Positions 8,085-11,098 of a stretch of 11,098 nt of DNA are shown piece by piece. Both the position numbers and the translations under genes were made by a program. Source of the stretch: UBA1715 sp045615765 (GTDB lineage Bacteria > Bacteroidota > Bacteroidia > Bacteroidales > UBA1715). The stretch lies in assembly GCA_045615765.1 (NCBI GenBank), contig JAZLFM010000030.1:1-11098 (forward strand), in the 5' to 3' direction. The notes beneath the pieces are model-generated. The model had not been told where the DNA came from and ran no database searches. It worked only from the letters and a program-made list of their open reading frames with translations. The first letter of the stretch is position 1. Every line of letters begins with the position of its first letter.

Positions 8085-8214
8085 TAAATTCATGGATTTC
8101 GATAAAATGTGTAAAAAGTGAGATTTTCCTTATATTTTGTATGATTTGTTTATGGATGTTTCTAAAAATAGTCAAAATTTTTTTCCTGAACTGTAAAAAT
8201 CTTGTTCGAGAACC
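8085..8214. other. AT-rich spacer with no recognisable feature
   Basis: Between the HTH promoter region and the hairpin at 8215 I see no ORF of note, no repeat and no convincing promoter. It separates two divergent transcription units. Confidence 0.6.
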
Positions 8215-8238
8215 ACCTAGCAAATGTTCTTTGCAGGT
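8215..8238. promoter_or_regulatory. Hairpin abutting the RNA-locus promoter, possible operator
   Basis: acct (8215-8218) plus gcaaa (8220-8224) pair with tttgc (8230-8234) plus aggt (8235-8238): nine base pairs with one bulged a and a 5-base loop. It ends on the first base of the TTG box of the following promoter, where a regulator could compete with RNA polymerase. There is no T run, so it is not a good terminator. Confidence 0.3.
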
Positions 8239-8270
8239 TGTTTAGAAATTACTTGAATTTGTTATCTTTG
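8238..8270 (+). promoter_or_regulatory. Bacteroidetes-type promoter of the structured RNA locus
   Basis: TATCTTTG (8263-8270) is a perfect TAnnTTTG -7 box; TTG (8238-8240) is a plausible -33 box with a slightly long 22-base spacer. Transcription would begin near 8274-8277, exactly at the 5' hairpin of the predicted RNA. No coding start follows for 450 bases, which supports a non-coding transcript. Confidence 0.65.
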
Positions 8271-8274
8271 CTTA

Positions 8275-8521
8275 ACCTATAGAAATATAGGTAACATAGT
8301 AATGGCGTTTATCTAACGTTTTGTTCTTGACGCATAAAAACCTCGCAAATTTTTATTTCAAAGTCGGGAGCGAAGCAACGGTGGATGTCTGCGTGTTTTG
8401 GTATTTCGAGGTTTCGACCTCTACTGAACGCGTGGGCTTCGGAGTTGCTCGTTTTACTTTGAAACCAGGCGAGGTGGTTTATGCGTGGAACGAGTGTTAA
8501 ACTTTGATTCCCACGCTTTTT
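8275..8521 (+). ncRNA. Structured non-coding RNA, candidate Bacteroidales-1/6S-like RNA
   Basis: A small 5' hairpin (acctata 8275-8281, GAAA loop, tataggt 8286-8292) is followed by a long rod. Its helices pair 8323-8326 with 8488-8491, 8330-8338 with 8478-8486, 8341-8346 with 8469-8474, 8356-8364 with 8456-8464, and 8371-8379 with 8444-8451 (one bulge). A 5-bp hairpin with TTCG loop (8408-8421) lies in the apical region. Between two perfect helices sits an asymmetric bubble: about 9 A/T bases at 8347-8355 opposite ccag at 8465-8468. A rod with a central bubble, own promoter and terminator is the design of 6S RNA, which mimics an open promoter and binds RNA polymerase. Bacteroidales-1 RNA is described with a phylum-consensus promoter and 3' terminators, as here. 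The family assignment is inference; that a structured RNA is present is much safer. No credible protein is encoded on either strand. Confidence 0.6.
8483..8521 (+). terminator. First terminator-like structure of the RNA locus, competing with the rod
   Basis: gcgtgg (8483-8488) can pair with ccacgc (8511-8516), followed at once by five T (8517-8521). The 22-base loop is long. The upstream arm overlaps atgcgt (8481-8486), which closes the rod with acgcat (8330-8335), so the two pairings exclude each other. Termination here would give an RNA of about 245 bases. Confidence 0.4.
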
Positions 8522-8577
8522 ATTTATGTTATTGAGGTACATATTCTACTTGAAAGTGGAAATCAAAAGTGGGAATT

Positions 8578-8607
8578 AGGGCAGGGTTTTACTCTGCCTT
8601 TTGTTTT
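8578..8607 (+). terminator. Rho-independent terminator downstream of the RNA locus
   Basis: ggcaggg (8580-8586) pairs with ctctgcc (8592-8598) through one G-T wobble, with loop tttta; outer A-T and G-T pairs extend it. The run ttttgttttt (8599-8608) follows. It lies about 330 bases after the predicted RNA start and before the promoter of the CoA-transferase, so it isolates the RNA unit. Confidence 0.75.
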
Positions 8608-8676
8608 TATTTCTATGTAAGAAGAATAAATTTTCGGGTTGTATACATTCATAGCAAGAAAAAATCCTCTATCATG

Positions 8677-8706
8677 TTGTATATCAATTCAAAAAAAATA
8701 CCTTTG
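8677..8706 (+). promoter_or_regulatory. Strong Bacteroidetes promoter of the CoA-transferase
   Basis: TTG (8677-8679) and TACCTTTG (8699-8706) are separated by 19 bases, an excellent match to the phylum consensus. Transcription should start near 8710-8714, leaving a short A-rich leader of about 15 bases before the ATG at 8727, with no Shine-Dalgarno. Confidence 0.8.
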
Positions 8707-8726
8707 CGTAAGAAAATAATATAAAA

Positions 8727-10211
8727 ATGAGTATTCCAGTAATTACTGCCGATGAGGCTGCATCATACATCAAGAATGGTTATAGTCTTGGTGTAAGTGG
8801 ATTTACAGCAGTAGGTTGCCCGAAAGCAATTGGTACTGCTATTGCAAAAAAAGCTGAGGCTGAACATGCCGCAGGAAGAGAGTTTAAAATCAATTTATTT
8901 ACCGGAGCATCTACGGGTGAATCACTTGATGGTGTTCTTTCTCGAGCAGATGCGATTAATCTTCGTTCTCCATATCAAACAAATAAGGATTCTCGTGCTG
9001 CTTTGAATGAGCAACGCATGCGCTATTGCGACTACCATTTGTCACAATTGGCACAAGATATCCGTTATGGCTATTTTGGTAAAATAAATGTTGCTGTCAT
9101 AGAGGTTTGCGACTATGATGAACAAGGTAATTTGGTGTTGACTACAGCAGTTGGTAATGTTCCAACTTTCGCTCAGTTGGCTGATATAATCATTTTGGAA
9201 CATAATGCTAACCGTCCAAAGGAAATGCGTGGTATGCACGATATTTATGTTCCTCTTGATCCTCCTTATCGTAAGGAAATTCCTCTTTATAAACCAAGTG
9301 ACCGTATTGGTGATCCAATTTTAAAAGTTGATCCAAAGAAAATTGTTGGTGTTATCGAAACATTCTTCGACGATGAAATTAAGGCTTTCACTGAGTTGGA
9401 TGAAACTACAATTAAGATTGGTGAAAATGTTGCTAATTTCTTGGCAAACGAAATCAAAGTAGGAAGAATTCCTAAAACATTCTTGCCTATACAGTCAGGT
9501 GTAGGAAATATTGCAAATGCAGTACTTCATGGTATAGGTGAAAGTGAAGATATTCCTGCTTTTGAAATGTACACCGAAGTAATTCAAGATTCTGTTATCG
9601 ATTTGGTAAAAGATGGTAACATTAAATTTGCCAGTGGTAGTTCATTAACTTGTAGCAAAACAGCTATGGATAAGGTTATGAATGACTTGGATTTCTTCCA
9701 TAAACACATGGTACTTCGTCCTCAAGAAATTTCTAACCATCCTGAAATCGTTCGCCGAATAGGACTTATTGCTATCAATACTGCAATTGAATGCGATATT
9801 TTTGGTAATATGAACTCTAGCCATTTCTATGGTACAAAGATGATGAACGGTATTGGTGGTTCTGGTGATTTCTTGCGTAATGCATACTTATCAATCTGTA
9901 CGACTCCATCTACTGCAAAAGGTGGTATGGTTAGTTCTATTGTTCCTATGGTAACTCACCAAGATCATTCAGAACATTCTCTAAAGATTATCGTATCGGA
10001 ATACGGTGTTGCCGACTTGCGTGCGAAATCTCCAATGGATAAGGCAAAAGAAATTATTGAAAAAGTTGCTCATCCTGACTATAGAGAATTGTTGTGGGAT
10101 TACTTGAAATTATCTACAAAACCTTCTCATACTATGCAAAAACTTGACAAAGCATTTGCTATGCACTTGGAATTCTTGAATTCTGGTGATATGAGAAATA
10201 CAAAATGGTAA
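8727..10211 (+). CDS. Acetyl-CoA hydrolase/succinate CoA-transferase (class I CoA-transferase)
   Basis: This 494-residue cytoplasmic enzyme belongs to the AarC/Cat1/ScpC-type family, which moves CoA between acetyl-, succinyl-, propionyl- or related acyl-CoA and a free acid through a glutamyl-CoA thioester. Family length is about 500, so it is full length. Visible landmarks are the N-terminal GYSLGVSGFTAVGCPKAI (18-35), GASTGESLDG (60-69), QSGVGNIANAVLHG (256-269), the catalytic glutamate E284 in EMYTEVIQDS, the GIGGSGDF loop (375-382) and SEYGVADLRAKSP (424-436). In Bacteroidales such enzymes serve fermentation to acetate, propionate or butyrate; which acyl pair is used cannot be decided from sequence. 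It has its own promoter and terminator and so is monocistronic. Its codons are richer in C-ending choices (ttc, atc) than the surface-protein gene, consistent with high expression. Confidence 0.95.
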   Translation: MSIPVITADEAASYIKNGYSLGVSGFTAVGCPKAIGTAIAKKAEAEHAAGREFKINLFTGASTGESLDGVLSRADAINLRSPYQTNKDSRAALNEQRMRYCDYHLSQLAQDIRYGYFGKINVAVIEVCDYDEQGNLVLTTAVGNVPTFAQLADIIILEHNANRPKEMRGMHDIYVPLDPPYRKEIPLYKPSDRIGDPILKVDPKKIVGVIETFFDDEIKAFTELDETTIKIGENVANFLANEIKVGRIPKTFLPIQSGVGNIANAVLHGIGESEDIPAFEMYTEVIQDSVIDLVKDGNIKFASGSSLTCSKTAMDKVMNDLDFFHKHMVLRPQEISNHPEIVRRIGLIAINTAIECDIFGNMNSSHFYGTKMMNGIGGSGDFLRNAYLSICTTPSTAKGGMVSSIVPMVTHQDHSEHSLKIIVSEYGVADLRAKSPMDKAKEIIEKVAHPDYRELLWDYLKLSTKPSHTMQKLDKAFAMHLEFLNSGDMRNTKW

Positions 10212-10220
10212 TATAATCTT

Positions 10221-10255
10221 GTAGAGGCGATATTCTTATCGTCTCTACTTTTTAT
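10221..10255 (+). terminator. Rho-independent terminator after the CoA-transferase
   Basis: gtagaggcga (10221-10230) pairs with tcgtctctac (10239-10248) with one G-T wobble, and two further A-T pairs close a 4-base loop: about 12 bp in all. ttttta follows from 10249. It begins 9 bases after the stop codon and just before the next small gene. Confidence 0.85.
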
Positions 10256-10264
10256 ACTGTAAAT

Positions 10265-10612
10265 ATGAAAAAATTATTACTTTCTCTTTCAGCAATTTTG
10301 TTGTTTGCTTTTACAACAGATTATCCTTGCGAGGAAATGGTTTGGATATGTGTTAAAAATATGTCTTACCATAAAACAAACACTTGTCCTCAAATTAAGA
10401 ATTGTGGAGCACAACAAGTTACGCTAAGCGAAGCAAAGGCGAAAGGTAAAAACATTTGTAGCATTTGTTATCCAAAACAAAAACAGGCGGTAAAGAAATC
10501 TACGCCAAAGCAGTCGTCGGCTACTACATCTTCAACAAGCAGTCAGGCAACAAAAACACAAAAGTCTTCAACAACTACAAAGACTCAAGCGACTAAAACT
10601 AAAAAGAAATAA
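10265..10612 (+). CDS. Small secreted Cys-rich protein with Lys/Ser/Thr-rich tail
   Basis: This 115-residue protein begins with a signal peptide (MKKLLLSLSAILLFAFTTDY, 1-20; there is no clear lipobox, but C22 in DYPCEE is close to the cleavage region). The core (26-70) reads as a small metal-binding-like domain of the type Y-H-x(4)-C ... L-x-x-A-x-x-x-G-x-x-x-C-x-x-C-x-P: YHKTNTC (35-41), TLSEAKAKGK (53-62), ICSICYP (64-70). Similar Ada/ComEC-like Cys modules follow secreted nucleases and unknown proteins in other bacteria. C29, C41, C47, C65 and C68 could bind a metal or form disulfides. The tail (71-115) is nearly all K, S, T, Q and A and probably disordered, positively charged. Function unknown. 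No strong promoter is seen between the preceding terminator and the ATG, so it may depend on read-through. Confidence 0.8.
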   Translation: MKKLLLSLSAILLFAFTTDYPCEEMVWICVKNMSYHKTNTCPQIKNCGAQQVTLSEAKAKGKNICSICYPKQKQAVKKSTPKQSSATTSSTSSQATKTQKSSTTTKTQATKTKKK

Positions 10613-10633
10613 TTATTTGTTTGATTAATAAGT

Positions 10634-10665
10634 AAGAGCCGTTCAAACGAACGGCTCTTTTTTTT
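10634..10665 (+). terminator. Strong rho-independent terminator
   Basis: gagccgttc (10636-10644) and gaacggctc (10649-10657) form a perfect 9-bp stem with loop aaac, extended by two A-T pairs, followed by eight T (10658-10665). It closes the small-protein transcript. Confidence 0.92.
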
Positions 10666-10696
10666 GTATCAGCGTTATTTCTATTCTAAGGTTTCT

Positions 10697-10730
10697 GTTA
10701 CTTTTCTTTCTATAGCGAAAGAAAAGTAAC
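10697..10730. repeat. Perfect 14-bp palindrome at the left edge of the repeat element
   Basis: gttacttttctttc (10697-10710) and gaaagaaaagtaac (10717-10730) are perfect reverse complements around the 6-base loop tatagc. It abuts the left terminal repeat of the element that fills the window's right end. Confidence 0.85.
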
Positions 10731-11098
10731 CAAAAGAACGCCATCGACCCACGCCTTCGCTAAAAAATGACTGCATTCCGCTAAAAATCTTGGGATTTGC
10801 GCCCACGCACAATGCTCCGCCGCAAAAACAACATTTTTGGCCGCTTCATTCCGTCATTTTTTTTAACGCTCATTCGTGAAGTCGATTTTAAATTTTTTCA
10901 TAGAACAAAGAACAAACATATAGTCATGGATTTTTTCCGACTCAGCTGCGCGCGTTAAGCATTTTTGCGTAGCAAAGCGTTAAAAAGGAGTTGGCGCCTC
11001 CGGCAATATCATATAGAAATCTAACACCCGGCGCTTCAGCTCCTTTAGCGGAGCGCAGCAAAAATGTAGCGAAGCAGGTGGTCGGCGGGGTTCTTTGG
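10729..11098. mobile_element. Inverted-repeat-bounded, gene-free element (MITE/REP-like), open at window end
   Basis: The left arm (10730-10785) and the reverse complement of the right arm (11044-11098) align over about 55 bases at roughly three quarters identity. Both start CCAAA..GAAC, share CGACC, then CTTCGCTA, and finish TCCGCTAAA. Inside, tttttaacgct (10860-10870) and agcgttaaaaa (10976-10986) form a perfect inner inverted repeat, and aggag plus ggcgcc (10986-10998) fold back on ggcgc plus ctcct (11030-11044). Motifs such as cgctaaa, gcgaagc and gcgttaa recur. No ORF of credible length exists on either strand, and the element is more GC-rich than its surroundings. It is probably a non-autonomous or fold-back repeat; whether it moves is unknown. 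The right end may be cut by the window. Confidence 0.6.

Noticed and set aside
8309..8542. A 77-codon minus-strand reading frame
   Set aside because: It lies entirely over the structured RNA rod, has no resemblance to a protein family, and its openness follows from the inverted-repeat sequence.
8275..8606. RNase P RNA, tmRNA or SRP RNA
   Set aside because: No RNase P conserved core, no tRNA-like acceptor or tag ORF of tmRNA, and no GGAA-capped SRP domain could be found in the fold.
10863..10901. Minus-strand mini-ORF encoding MKKFKIDFTNER
   Set aside because: Twelve codons inside the repeat element, partly formed by the inverted repeat arm; no start context or homologous partner to support it.

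Overview
The window is AT-rich and looks like a Bacteroidales (Bacteroidota) chromosome. Four signs point there: promoters of the phylum type (TTG, about 19-22 bases, then TAnnTTTG); gene starts without Shine-Dalgarno sequences; a large secreted protein built from GLUG, InlB-like and SprB repeats with a type IX secretion-like C-terminus; and a Bacteroidetes-style winged-HTH gene. No tRNA, rRNA, CRISPR array, transposase or integrase gene is visible.

Layout. (1) 23-5110 (+): a 1695-residue modular surface protein. (2) 5153-5184: a palindromic intergenic repeat whose last 15 bases also form the first 15 bases of the window, so related repeat copies sit in front of both the surface protein and nadA. 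(3) 5196-7617 (+): nadA (quinolinate synthase, NAD biosynthesis) and, 4 bases later, a secreted MORN/YwqK-repeat protein; these two look co-transcribed. (4) 7676-7999 (-): a lone small HTH DNA-binding protein, convergent with the MORN gene. (5) 8215-8607: a gene-free stretch that is not empty. It carries a good Bacteroidetes promoter, a roughly 160-190 base rod-like imperfect hairpin with an asymmetric central bubble, and two successive terminator-like structures. I read this as a structured non-coding RNA, best candidate Bacteroidales-1/6S-like RNA. (6) 8676-10248 (+): a class I acetyl-CoA hydrolase/succinate CoA-transferase with its own strong promoter and terminator. (7) 10265-10665 (+): a small secreted Cys-rich protein with a Lys/Ser/Thr tail and a strong terminator. 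(8) 10697-11098: a gene-free repeat element with a 14-bp perfect palindrome, roughly 55-base terminal inverted repeats and nested internal hairpins. It runs to the window edge and is probably cut there.

The genes do not form one pathway. NAD synthesis and CoA-transferase-based fermentation are core metabolism; the surface protein and the repeat elements are the accessory part. The most interesting items are the non-coding RNA locus at 8215-8607 and the inverted-repeat element at the right end. The 8085-8214 stretch is AT-rich and I see nothing convincing in it.
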